A DNA stretch of 15,158 nt from Parachlorella kessleri (GCA_001598975.1 BBXU01000943.1:1-15158), one strand, 5' to 3'. Shown: positions 1 to 10,042, numbered from the stretch's first letter. A program made the numbers and translations. Notes: generated by a model not told the origin, from the letters alone.

Positions 1-154
1 GGGGGGGAGGGGCTTGAAGCACCATGCCACTGACGCTGCCTGTGTCAACAGGCCTCAGACCTCGTGCCGCTCAGGCCTCCCCCAAAACCCCCAAAACCCA
101 TTTTGTCTTGATGCTACCCCACTGAAAACCTCGTATCTTGTACCGCTAATGCAG

Positions 155-2220
155 AACCTGCGGCTGTACCGCGAGGCTGCCGCGGTGCTGATGGAGGCGG
201 GGGACTGGGAGGGGCTGATAGCTGCCTGCGAGCGCTTTGGGGACCCCCGCACCGGGGGCGACCCTCAGCTGTGGCACGACGCTCTGGACTACTTTGCTCG
301 CCAGGAGGGCGCCGACTGCACCAAGCAGGTGAGAACGGACGCAGGTGTGTGTCGGTGCATGTCTTGAAGATGTTTGGGAACCCTTGGGTGCACTGCCTCC
401 TGCACTCCTCCATTGCCAGGCATGGGCGTGCAATGATGTGGTGTGCTTGGTGGTTCTGTACCTGGCCGTGGCCCAATATTCTGTGTCTCATGTGATGGTT
501 TGTGTGAATGCGTGTGGGTATTATTGATACTTCCGGGAGGTGGGGGAGGTGGTGCGGTAGGTGGACAACTCCTCTGCCACCCACCTGGCTCAGTTGGTTG
601 ATGGCGGCCAGTGGTGCGATGTGCGGGTCAGCTATCCTGGTCTGGCAGGGCGGCATGTAGGGGGCAGGTCGATACTGGCGTCTTGCGGGTCCGGGTGCAG
701 GTGGAGGAGGTAGTGTCGCGCATCGAGGCGGCATGCAGGGAGCAGAATCTTAGTAATGTCTTACTAATCCCCGATGCAGGTGGAGGAGGTGGTGTTGCGC
801 ATCGAGGCGGGCGGGCTGCTGCCGCCGCTGGTGGTGTTGCAGAGCCTGGGCCGTAACCCGGGGCTGCGCCTGGAGCTGGTCAAGGGTTACGTAACCCGGC
901 AGCTGCAGGCTGAGCACAGGTGAGCCCTGGGTTGTCTGGGCAGAGCTAGGCGTTGGATTTGGGGTGCTGTATTTGTGTGTTTGTCGATGGTGGCAGGCAT
1001 TGCGACCCGAGTGGAGATAGGGGTGAACTGGACCGACCGGGCTGGGTGCAGGGATCTTCTGAATCCGAAGGTTGTATTTTGGTGAGCACCAGAGGTGGGA
1101 GGATCCCCTGGCAAGAGCCACGAGGGCAGCACTTTGGTTGCCTAGCCTCTTCTTGATGGTTCCCCTTGGAAGGGGCAGTGAGGGCAGTGCAACTGCAAGT
1201 GTGCCGCTGTTCAGGGCTCTCTCGTGCACCGCAGCACCATCGTAGCTGCCTCATATAGGGCGGCCAAACCTACTAGCACCTTGCCTTGCCTTGCCGTGTC
1301 GGGTGCGCAGGCAGATCCGTGCCGACGCAGAGGAGAGTGAACGGTTACGAGTAGAGATTGAGAAGACAAGAGTCCAGCTGGAGAAGCTCCAAACAGAGGT
1401 GTGGCTCTGCGCCTCTGGTCGGGCCTACTGTACCTTGCCTCCTTGAAGGCAATGGACTGTTAATTGACTGGCTTGACGGGCCTCGATGCACCTTCCCTCT
1501 CAGTCTACAGTCGCGAAGGGATATAGCCCTACAGTATATATTTCCCTTGAGCTGGCGAGTCCTGAAGTTCTTTGTGAGGTTGGCAGGTAGTGCGAACAAA
1601 GTGAAAGTAGGGTCTAGCTGTACGGAGGGCTGTGCTGGATGCAAATGTGCTCCTGGGGCTTGCCGGACGTTCTGTTAATTCAAACGCCCCTCACTGCACC
1701 TCTTGTTGCAACCCCCTGCAGCCGGTGGTGTTTCAAAGTAGCCGCGACTCGCAGACAGGCGCGCCCCTGGAGCTCCCCTCCGTCCACTTCTTGTGCGGCC
1801 ACTCCTTCAACTTGCGCACGCTGGGGGGCGGGGACGAGGCCCAGCAGTGCCCCCTGTGCGCTGCTGAACACAGAAGAGTGGCCGACCTGCGCCGCTCCAA
1901 CAAAGCCAGCGCCGCGGATAAGGTGAGGTTTGAGAGTGTCTTAGGTCCCCATAGTGTTTTAGCTGTGGTGTTAGCAAGCAAGCGGCATGTTGAGCAGTGA
2001 CTCGTCAGAAGTCTTCTGCCTCTTCTCAAGGCCGCCATTTCTAGGCAGCAGGCAGGAACGCTCAAGGCGCTGTGCAGCAAGAAACCTCAACCCCTTTGCG
2101 TGCCTGCAGGATACCTTCTTCAAGCAGCTTCGGTCCGCCCCTGACGGTTTTTCCCTGGTGGCCGACTACTTTGGGCGTGGCCTGCTCAATAACACCTCCG
2201 TTTCCATTGACCCCAACTGA
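155..2220 (+). CDS. VPS11: VPS11, C-terminal part (HOPS/CORVET subunit), 5' end outside window
   Basis: Vacuolar protein sorting-associated protein 11, a core subunit of the HOPS and CORVET tethering complexes that drive endosome and vacuole fusion. Five exons: 155-328, 780-919, 1311-1398, 1722-1922 and 2110-2220 (TGA). They join in frame to 237 residues. Residues 1-58 are helical-repeat sequence (DPQLWHDALDYFARQEGADC is typical of the family), 59-105 carry LLPPLVVLQSL and GYVTRQLQ, 106-134 form a charged coiled coil, and 135-201 are the RING-like domain with LELPSVHFLCGHSF and CPLC. The order and motifs match the VPS11 C-terminus well. The RING is odd: ligand positions 1, 2, 5 and 6 are D143, T146, N164 and T167, whereas C159, H161, C177 and C180 are kept. 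The first 154 bases are probably intron. No TGTAA signal is visible between the stop and 2972. The identity is secure and the splice sites are likely right. Confidence 0.9.
697..812 (+). repeat. Duplicated exon start with decoy splice acceptor in VPS11 intron
   Basis: A segment of about 36 bp (about 697-733), made of a TGCAG acceptor followed by GTGGAGGAGGTAGTGTCGCG, is a near copy of the true acceptor and exon start at 776-812. The offset is 79 bp. The first copy would encode VEEVVSRIEA, the true one VEEVVLRIEA. Because 79 is not a multiple of three, use of the upstream acceptor with read-through shifts the frame. A 7-bp inverted repeat (TTAGTAA, 4-nt loop, TTACTAA; 750-767) lies between them, and its right arm lies in a branch-point-like TACTAAT sequence. 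Confidence 0.75.
978..1006 (+). repeat. Dispersed short repeat, copy 1
   Basis: This stretch in a VPS11 intron reads TTGTCGATGGTGGCAGGCAT followed by TGCGAC. It fits a shared pattern, approximately GGTGGCAGGYARTGYGAAC, that recurs at 1571-1597, 3271-3299 (reverse), 2735-2760 (reverse, more diverged) and 10042-10070. Confidence 0.5.
1571..1597 (+). repeat. Dispersed short repeat, copy 2
   Basis: Lies in the last-but-one VPS11 intron. It ends in TGGCAGGTAGTGCGAAC, which is identical over 17 bp to the copy at 10042-10070, more than 8 kb away. It is preceded by TTTGTGAGGT, comparable to the TTTGTTGGTGG of the 3271-3299 copy. Confidence 0.6.
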
Positions 2221-2414
2221 TGTCGTGCATGCTGTGCTGTTCCATGACGAGTTGTGGAAGCAGCACACAGCTTGCATGTCAAAGTTGCTACCCAAAGCTC
2301 CTGTTCCTTGGACAAGCTGTCCAGTGAAGGGAAGCGCCCTTGCGAAGGCTGCCCCGTGTTACATGGCAAGATTAGAAAGCAAGGGTTGAAACTGCAAATT
2401 ATACAAAGCACAGG

Positions 2415-2453
2415 TCTCTCGATCTCTCTCTCACACACAAACAAACACACACG
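2415..2453. repeat. TC/CA simple-sequence tract
   Basis: A run of CTCTC followed by CACACA and ACAAAC units, downstream of the VPS11 stop codon. It is an ordinary microsatellite in the presumed 3' UTR. Confidence 0.7.
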
Positions 2454-2734
2454 CAGCAATTGCTCGTTGAAAGAGCTAAAACTGCCATTTAAGGAATCTT
2501 CCATTTGCCAGCTGGGCCAATAGGATTGTTGGGTCCATCAGAGCGCCCGCCTCTCATTGTAGGAGCTCCATGTCAGGAGCAACGCCAGGACAATGTACAG
2601 CACGTCCTGTACTGGGGATGGTGAGTCACTCCGCAGGTCTGCAGCAAAGGGAATAGGTGGAGACCCCCACTGGATCAAATATTAAGGCAAGCGTTACTGC
2701 ATCCACCGCTGTTCACCCCTACCTCCCCTCTGCC

Positions 2735-2760
2735 TGCATTGTCTGCCACCATCAACAAAA
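2735..2760 (-). repeat. Dispersed short repeat, copy 3 (reverse, diverged)
   Basis: Read on the - strand it is TTTTGTTGATGGTGGCAGAC followed by AATGCA. It aligns with the 3271-3299 copy, which is also reversed. The preceding pyrimidine-rich flank (CCCCTACCTCCCCTCTGC) loosely resembles that of the other copy. Confidence 0.45.
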
Positions 2761-2972
2761 CCTATATTAAAGAAGGCAACCGGCGACGTGATACCCAACA
2801 TTTGCAAAGCGGCGCAGGCGTCCTGCGGCACTGACAGGCAAACACACAGGCCAGACACCCTTCAAAGCAGCCGTTTCAGCCTCTGGTCGCCAAGCAAGCT
2901 GTCTGCTGGCATATACAAATTTTTGGAACCGTCAGCGCAGGCTTCGTATGGAACCGGCAAATGACCCTTCCC

Positions 2973-4867
2973 TCAAGTACAACAAGCAAACCAGCTGGCA
3001 GCAACGGCGCCCCAAGAACGCTTCAGGGCACTCTTCGTCTCAGCATGCCGCTGGCACGCACCTATCAAGGCAAGCGACGCCAGAACCGCGGCGGACACTG
3101 CAAAGGTGTAGAGCCTCAGTGTGCTCCCCAGCTCCTGCTTAGCAGGCTCCTGGACCCGCGCCGCCTGCGCCTGCAGTGTTCAGGGAAGACACTACTGCAT
3201 CAGGTCTCTGGCACGGCCCAAGCATAGCTGCAACCAGCCCTGTCAAACAGTTCCCACCTAAGTCTCTTCCGTTTGCACTGCCTGCCACCACCAACAAAGA
3301 CCTGCCCAGCTCTTCCTCGCACAACTGAGACCCCGGTAGGCTTGCTTGTTGACATGCAGGTCCCGCACAGGCTGGGTAGCCCAGCAGCTGCGGTCAAAGC
3401 CTTCTTCAAAGGTCGTAAGAGCCTCCTATGGCCCAGGTCTCTCTGTGACCATCCCTGGTCGCCCTTGACGCATTTGCCCTGGCCCCTGGGCCACAACCAG
3501 CCTATGCCGGCCCAAAGCACCAGACCTGCTGCCCACCCACCCCGCCCACCCAGTTGTACCTTGAGGTGCTGCAAGTCCTCCCCCACCGGCTTCTTCCGGT
3601 CGGCTTGGTACAGGCTCTGGAAGAACTGGCCTTGGCTGCGCGCCACCGCCATGTCCTGCTCCCACTGGGCAAACTGCTGCTCTTCCGCCTGCATCGGGAC
3701 GACGCAAGGACCACCCAGAGCTAATGCCAGCTGTTCCACGACAGTTTCGTGCGCAGGGATGCCTGATCAAATGAGTAGCAGACTAGCCACGGGTGGCGCG
3801 GGGGAGGTGTGTGTTGGGGGAGGAGGGGGGGCCGCGTGTTTGCGCAGCACAACGAGAGCACAGCTTTGAGGCGATGACTCCCACCTTGAGGGCCTCTCTA
3901 CTTTTCCGCAGCTCCTCCTCAAACTCGTCGGCTTCCTTGTTAATGTCGGCCTGTAGGGGGAACCCATAGACGCAAGTGGGGTGGCATTGACCGGAAGGGA
4001 GCTGGAATGCCCAGACCACCATCAAGAGCATGCATGCGCCGCATTTGTGGAACTTTGGACCAACACTGACAGGTGGTGTGCGATTGGAAACTTCTTCCCA
4101 GTGATCTGAAGGCGTCGAGAAGTACCCAGCTGTCACACCGATAGCAACAGCCCGTCATCTGCCAAACTGGAGTGAGAGCATCACTTATAATGCACCCTTC
4201 AATGCAATTCTCACCAAGGCAGAGTTGAAAGCCAGCTCTGACTTGAGCGCTGCCAGCTCGGCTATCTTGTCAAACTCAGCTTTACCCTGCAGCGTTCAGT
4301 GGCTATGGAGCTCAAAAGTGCTACGAAGGCTCACGGCCAACTTGTGATCGCTGCCAGTCAGAAGCACTGCGGCCGTGCATTTATCGACCTACCAAGTCAA
4401 GCTAGTGGTGCTTTCCTAGCCCCAGAGTTGAGAAACCTCAACAGCAAGCTGGGGAGCTCACTGAGGCCAAAAGTGTACGAACCTCCTCAGCCTTCTGCTT
4501 CAAACCTTCCCTCTTCTCGTCCACAAAGGACTCCACCTGTACCATGCTCAGCTGAACCTATCAGCAGCAAGTCAGGTGGGGTTAACACGGTTGTACTGCA
4601 ACAAGCACTCAAGGCAGCATCTGTCCGCCCGCAAATCTGTGCATATCGGCCCACCTGCTTTTTGCCAATCTCAAATTGTAACTGGTTTACTAGAGACTCC
4701 TGAAGTTTGGGGTCGCCACTCTCCTGAAAGCCGGGGTTCTGGGGCTCTGGAACCGCGTAAAGTCTGCTTGCCCGCCGTGGCAAGCTGCTGGCATGGTTAC
4801 GAGGAACTAGGCGCCAGGGCGCGATGGGCAGGGCACTGCACTGTTGCAGCAGCATGCTGGGCGACAT
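2973..4867 (-). CDS. Unrecognised plastid-targeted coiled-coil protein with C-terminal membrane anchor
   Basis: I do not recognise the family. Six exons on the - strand, 4867-4655, 4536-4483, 4286-4215, 3950-3885, 3688-3560 and 3170-2973 (TGA), give 243 residues. The first 36 or so residues (MSPSMLLQQCSALPIAPWRL, then HASSLPRRASRLYA) are rich in Ser, Arg and Ala with no acidic residue, like an algal chloroplast transit peptide. Residues 72-178 are charged and helical (VESFVDEKREGLKQKAEE, ADEFEEELRKSREALK), a likely coiled coil. Residues 198-217 (LYTFAVSAAVLASLALIGAC) are one hydrophobic span, so the protein is probably anchored in a plastid membrane. All five introns are phase 0. The last exon and the weak donor after exon 2 (GAG then GTTCGT) are the least certain parts, and a small exon in the 388-bp last intron cannot be excluded. 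It is convergent with VPS11 and divergent from the RPRD-like gene. Confidence 0.65.
3271..3299 (-). repeat. Dispersed short repeat, copy 4 (reverse)
   Basis: Within the last intron of the coiled-coil gene, in that gene's sense orientation, it reads TCTTTGTTGGTGGTGGCAGG followed by CAGTGCAAAC. This is the best match to the + strand copies at 978-1006 and 1571-1597. Confidence 0.55.
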
Positions 4868-5171
4868 CCCGGAAACGTAAGGTGTTCAGGTGGAAGTCAG
4901 TCCGGGAAGGGAAAGTGCTCAGGTAAGGCCCCGGTTCGGCAAAAAGCTGTTTGGCAGTCACCACACAGGCCTTCAAGCCTGTACTGGGACAGTGAAGGCA
5001 GCAAATTGCGGAACGAGGCAGTGCATTAGCGAAACTCCACACCAGCTAAAAGTCCAGCTTCCCGCCGACCAAGCACGATGCAGTAGCAAGGGAATACTGC
5101 AGGCTCGAGTAGCATTTTGATGATTGCCTCTGGAACATAGCCGCGGTGCTGTATTCTGCCCTGCAAGGATC
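4868..5171. promoter_or_regulatory. Divergent intergenic region, likely shared promoter
   Basis: The 304 bp between two opposed start codons must hold both 5' UTRs and both promoters if no upstream non-coding exon exists. No TATA box or recognised element is evident. The assignment rests only on gene layout. Confidence 0.45.
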
Positions 5172-8100
5172 ATGGCAGGCTTGCTGAGCGAGGCACTCCT
5201 GAGGGAGAAGCTTGGAAAACTTAATACCACACAGCAGGTTATCGAGACCACCTCAACCTGGTGCTGCTTCTTCCCAAAGGAGGCCCGCAGGATTGCGCTC
5301 GTCTGGGAGGATGTCTTCAGTAAATCGGACCAGCCCAAGCGGCTGGCCTTGGTTTATCTGGCCAGCGATGTAGTCCAGAACAGGTAGGAGCAGGGGTGCA
5401 CCTCGCAGGGATGCACTCCTGCTGCCTTGGCTTGTACCCAAGAGACCTGGCTTGGGGAGAGCATCCTCTGGTATCCTATGATTTAAAACTGCTCAAGCCT
5501 TAGTGCTGGTGCTTATCTGTGTGATGTGCATTCCTATGCAGCCGCAAGAAGGGCCCTGAGTTTGTCACGGAGTTCTTCAAGGTGCTGCCTCGAGCGCTGC
5601 GCCACATGCTGAGCAAGGCCGACGAGAAGACTGCGACCTCGGTGAATAAGGTCATCAGGATATGGGAAGAGCGCCGCGTGTTCGGCAGCGGGTGAGTTTA
5701 GACCTGGGTTTTGGGTTTGGGAATGTTCATGTCCTCGTTGAACTTTGGACGCCTGGCTTGGTAGATAGCTCGGAGTGGCACCGGTTGCGCCTTTCTACCC
5801 AGGCTGAGCTGGTCAAGACATGCTGTTTGGGAAACTAAGACTGGCACTAGGATGGCGGAACCTTGTGCGGCTATCGATATGAAGCCATGGTAGACAGGAA
5901 TAGTTGCGAGCAGCATGCAGACGTTGTTAGATGTTGCTCAGAAACTTGTGTGACGGTACAGGACCACTTCGTTCAAGCAACTGATGGACGAGGCTGAGAC
6001 CCCCAGCCGCAAGCACTTGCTACAGCTGCCATCCCCGCCGGTGGTCAGCCCACGTGCCGGCGGGGGCAGCGAAGGCATCAACGGCGCAGCAGCGGCGCCG
6101 TTGTCCTCGCCAAGGGCAGCGCTGTCGCCAGGCAACAAGCTGCCCTCACTGGAGCCGCTGGTGCAGGCTTTGCAGCAGGTATGCTTTGTTTTGTTGCCTG
6201 CCACCTGGGTGCACGGCCCATATGTTGGGTTCTCGATGCATCCTTGTCCAGCAGCTCTTCGTGTGTAAGGGGGGTGGGTGGTTGGAGGGAAGGGAAGATT
6301 GTCCGGGTGTGACAAGTTTGCACAAATGACACTCTCCAGCTAGGCCGCCCCGCATATGCTGCCCTGTTGTCTGTGTGGCCCTTGAGTAGCGTCATAGAGC
6401 GTGCGCGCAAGCCTCCCCGGCACAGCTTGCATTCGTACCTGCGAGATTCAGGTTGAGACCCCGGACCTGGGCTTGTTCATGACAACACGTCTGGCTGGCG
6501 GCTTCGCAGGTGCATCAGGCCGCGCTGCGCTGCACCCAGCTGGGGCAAGCGTGCAAAGCAGCAGGCGATCCAGCCTCTAGTAACAGCGCAGACGCAGTGG
6601 CAGCGGGACGGACCTCTGTGCAGCAATACGTGGAAGCGCTGCAGGCAGAGAGGGATGCTCGGCAGCAGGCGGCCACTGTTCTGCAGGGCTTGCTGCGGAA
6701 GCAGGTACGGGACTGCTGCCCGCAGAGAGGGCCATGCCAGGGACCATGCATCTCAATAGTGGTGGCAGGTAGCCCGGCACAGGAGGTGACCGCTCTCAAC
6801 ATTCAGGGCTCAATGCAACGCACCAAGTGTCTCTGGGCGCAGGAGGATGCTGTGGCCAGGCTGGCATCCCAGCTGGAGAGCGCCACAAGGCAGTTGGAGG
6901 CGCTCGAAGCGCAGCAGCGCCAGCTGGCATTTGCTGCCCCAGCAGGAAGAGCGGCAGCGCCTCCTGCCGCGGCAGACACTGCTGTGCTTCAGGTGGGTGG
7001 GTATCATGTGTTTAGGAGGGAGTGTGGCAGCACCGCCTCTCACGACAGGGCTTGATTGCTTAAACTCCACAAATGTCGCATCTGTACCATAACCACAATC
7101 ACTGAAATAGTACACCCAGGTGGCAGCTGTTGGACAGCCGCCATGTCCCCGGTGAGCTGGTTCTTGTTGGCCAGAGGTCTGTCTTGCTGCGCTGACAACA
7201 TGCAAGCTGGTGCCTGCCGTGCAGATGCCAGCACCTGCGGCTGCCCCGCCTGCACAGCTGCTGGACCTGCTGCAGTTCCTGCCAGCGCAGCAGGCACAGC
7301 ATCAGCACCCGCAGCAGCAGCTGCTGGGCATTCAGCAGCAGGGCTCGGGGCCTTTGCAGCAGCAGCTCCAGCCCCATGCAGCTCCTCCACTGCCTGCTCA
7401 GCCTGCTCAAGGCTTCAGTGCAAATGGAGCAGCCGGGCTGGCACCACAGCAGGCAGCAGGCGCGGAGCCAGAGGAGCAGCTGGAGATGGACCTGTCAGAA
7501 GGTGGGCTGCTTGCCTGGGCTTGGTGCAAGGACTCTTGCCTAATCTCCTTGAAGGCTCTGGGCACTGGGGGCATTGTGAAGGTGCTTGCAGGGAAGGCCG
7601 AGTTTCACTGGGGCGTAAGGCGCAGGCGTGTGCTCTACCTCAGGCATGTGCATCGGGGGTGCTAGATAATCGCGGAAGGCACCCTGTGCAGTTTGTATGC
7701 GCGGGCTTAAGAGGATGGCGATGCTCCTTTGCAGACTACTCACCTGGGGCGGCGCACGCGCCGCCCCTGCAGCGACATCCCTCCTTGCAGCAGCAGGCGC
7801 AGCAGCCCCTGCTGGCCCCACCAGCCCATGGCTTGGAGGCTGCGCTGGCCATGGCCCCTCCGGCCTTTGACAATGCAGGCCAGCAGCAGCCTCAGGTGCT
7901 AGCATTGTCTCAGGCGCTGGCAGGGGCCGCCGCTGGGCAGGCTGCCATGGTGGCACGTCCAGAATCTGCTGCAGCGCCTCCACCGTCAGCGCCAGAACCG
8001 GCAGCACCTGCGCATGCGGCAGCCGCCCTAGGGGCCGCCCTGGGGAATGGCGCTGGCGCAGCGAGCGACGCAGCGGCCCTGGCCGCGCAGCTGACGAGCA

Positions 8101-8615
8101 ACCAGCAGTCTGCACAGGCGCTCCTGGAAGCCTTGCTAGCACTACCCAAGGTACGTCGTCCGCCCCTGGAGGAGTGGTGGGCAGAGAGTGTACAGCGTGT
8201 CATCACGGAAGCATGCTGTGCCCATCCTAGAGCCAGTGATCACGATACCACATCTAAGTGTTGTCGGACCAGTGAGCCGTACTGCGTGGAGATGAGTGTC
8301 CGGGTCGACCCTTGGGTCAGGGTGGGCACATAAAGCCTGTTTTCTCTAGGATGCGTAGCTGGTTTTCAAAGGCGGTCGCGACTCAGCAACACTGCGTCGT
8401 GCCTACGCAGCCAGCCACAGGCTACTCATGCATTTAGATGCTTTGCTTGCGCCCTGCAGGACCAGCTGATGGGGCAGGGCCGTGGTGGCTTGGAAAGTAC
8501 TACTGGGCCAGCAACAATGGCATTGACACATGGTACGCGACAGGATGGGCAGCGGCCAGGTTGGGGAGCTGTACAGGAGGAGGAATACAACCCAGAAGAT
8601 CCGTTTGGAGACTAA
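5172..8615 (+). CDS. RPRD1/Rtt103-like CID protein (RNA polymerase II CTD-binding)
   Basis: Predicted nuclear protein that binds the phosphorylated C-terminal domain of RNA polymerase II, related to animal RPRD1 and yeast Rtt103, which act in transcription termination and CTD dephosphorylation. Eight exons: 5172-5383, 5542-5691, 5962-6178, 6510-6704, 6843-6992, 7225-7501, 7735-8150 and 8460-8615 (TAA); 590 residues. The CID spans residues 1-121: LREKLGKLNTTQQVIETTS, then VYLASDVVQNSRKKGPEF (D66 kept; the usual N before it is S65), then VNKVIRIWEERRVFG. Residues 194-292 look like a coiled coil (YVEALQAERDARQQAATVLQ, LASQLESATRQLEALEAQQ), as in RPRD proteins. Residues 293-539 are Q/A/P-rich and low in complexity. 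The tail is acidic and ends PEDPFGD. The ATG at 5172 starts directly at the CID, as in relatives. The 3' half is duplicated at 12884-14349. Confidence 0.88.
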
Positions 8616-9230
8616 GTATGGCATTGCAGGTGTGAGACGGCTTCCTTTCTATCGCGCTGCTATTGACCCGCGACATTTGGACCGGCTTGCTATGCTGCCG
8701 CACGGGCGGATTCAAGTGGCTGCAGGGAAGGGTCCAGGCCTAGGAATAGAATTTGTATGTAATGGACAAGTCTAACAGTGCTGTGTCAGGTGTCAAGATG
8801 GAATGCACGTGATGACAAGGGGTCAGATAGCATTTTGGCAACTGCAAAATCTAACAGGTGTTTTCTTGATGATCATCATCATGCTGGGAACCTTAGGTTA
8901 TAAATGATTTATCCTTGCAAAAGGGGGAGGTAGGTTGCCCCCTGGCCTTCCCTACCCAGTTGTCCAGGGGGAGACTGCCGCACCCCCTTTCCCACCCAAC
9001 CCACTATTGGGCTGTCACCGTGAGGGCGGTCAGTGACTGCGGCAGCGCATTGTCCTCCCTCGTTTTCAATGGAGCTCAACGGAAGTTTGTTTCTGGCGCC
9101 CCCCCCCCCCCTCCTCCTATTCGCGGGTCCCTAGCCTTGCATATCTGTATCCCTAGGACAACAGCCCAGCTAGCAGTGGTATATGCTGGGCCGTCTTGGC
9201 AAGCCCGAAATTCTGCAGTCGCATAGTGGG
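7280..9230 (+). repeat. Segmental duplication, left copy
   Basis: From within exon 6 of the RPRD-like gene (CTGCAG then TTCCTGCCAGC) through its introns, last exons, 3' UTR and flank, this block aligns with 12884 to about 15040. Shared flank anchors include CTGCAGGGAAGGGTCCAGGCC (here about 8720) against CTGCGGGGAAGGTCCAGGCC (about 14606), TAGGTTGCCCCCTGGCC against TAGGTTCCCCCCAGGCC, and AGCAGTGGTATATGCTGGGCC against AGCACTGGTACATGCTAGGCC. Introns are duplicated too, so this is a DNA-level duplication, not a retrocopy. Boundaries are approximate. Confidence 0.8.
8758..8762 (+). terminator. TGTAA polyadenylation signal of the RPRD-like gene
   Basis: TGTAA lies 143 bp after the TAA stop codon, a normal 3' UTR length for a chlorophyte gene using this signal. 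The duplicated copy keeps a TGTAA at the matching place (14667-14671). Confidence 0.7.
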
Positions 9231-9899
9231 TTGCTTTTATGCCTGTTGTTTGCACTGCCGTTGCATCGGGCAGGCGTCCCAGAGAGCGTCATTGGGGCAC
9301 CGCAATCAAATCTTTTCCAAATTTGCCGCTGGTACGCCTCGCAGTACCCTGGGTGTACAGCATTAGCAAGCCCTGTCAGTACAGGCTACCCATACCATTC
9401 CTCTATATGCATTGCCTGTCATGTTCAGAAGCACATAGCTGCTCCAACTTGAACCCTACCCCGTCTCGACCAACGGCTTGCATTTGTGTGCTGAATCGAC
9501 CCAGAAGCAGGCAAGTACATGTATGGTACAGCATGACAGGGAATGCGCGTTGACGGTACCAGCTTCCTGCCTCGAGCCAGTTCAGTGCCGCACTGCGAAT
9601 ACCCCCCAACGCCAAGACCTGCGTTTTGGCGCCATGAATTCGATTTGGATCTGCCGTCCGGTTGGACAGCCTGCAAGACCAGCGTCTCAAAAGCCGCACG
9701 TGTTCATGCAAAAAGCACGCCTAACATTTGTCCGAACATTTTGCGTGTTGGTGACGAGGATAGAAGCAGGAGTTGTGCTTCCCAGTTAGTCGACGACGGG
9801 CACCCATAACCCGGCCCCCGTACGAACACTGCCGCCCGGTACATGAATCGGGCCAATCCCGAGCTCCAGTTTAGGCAGGGTGGAATCCCCTCGGCCTGC

Positions 9900-9978
9900 T
9901 TTCCAGCACTTCGCTGCGGCATGCAAGGTTGGCTGCTGCCATCCTCGGCTTGCGTGTTCGTATTTCAAGTGCTGGAAA
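9900..9978. repeat. 12-bp perfect inverted repeat, 55-nt loop
   Basis: TTTCCAGCACTT at 9900-9911 and AAGTGCTGGAAA at 9967-9978 are exact reverse complements. They could form a hairpin or mark the ends of a very small element. No target-site duplication is visible beside them. Confidence 0.6.
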
Positions 9979-10016
9979 GTAGGAACGATCGTGGGAAGAA
10001 TACCCTCAGTAGATCA

Positions 10017-10042
10017 GCGATTTCATAGTGCGATTTCATAGT
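10017..10042 (+). repeat. 13-bp perfect tandem duplication
   Basis: GCGATTTCATAGT occurs twice in direct succession (10017-10029 and 10030-10042), immediately before a dispersed-repeat copy. Confidence 0.75.

Larger units (their letters stand above)
2221..2972. other. Convergent intergenic region (two 3' UTRs)
   Basis: The region lies between the stop codon of VPS11 (+) and that of the coiled-coil gene (-), so it must hold both 3' UTRs. No convincing coding exon is visible. On the + strand there is no TGTAA. On the - strand the only TGTAA lies at 2363-2359, inside what should be the VPS11 3' UTR, so the transcripts may overlap or use variant signals. The region also holds a TC/CA simple repeat (about 2415-2453) and one copy of the dispersed repeat (2735-2760). 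Confidence 0.6.

Noticed and set aside
1692..1721. In-frame CTSCC just before the last-but-one VPS11 exon, which could be taken for the missing RING Cys pair
   Set aside because: It lies before the conserved VFQ motif, whereas the family's first Cys pair lies after it. The ungapped alignment already fills those positions with D and T, and the acceptor CCCCTGCAG falls after it.
7540..8206. Antisense open frames of 98 to 200 codons opposite the RPRD-like exons
   Set aside because: They are shadows of Ala/Pro/Gln-rich coding sequence, and no motif or splice structure supports them.
8867..8878. 12-bp palindrome TGATGATCATCA
   Set aside because: It comes from a short GAT/ATC simple repeat and has no partner in the duplicated copy.
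9635..9672. DLPSGW in an open frame, resembling the start of a WW domain
   Set aside because: No second Trp, aromatic pair or terminal Pro follows at WW spacing, the frame has no neighbouring exon, and it is not kept in the other part of the duplication.
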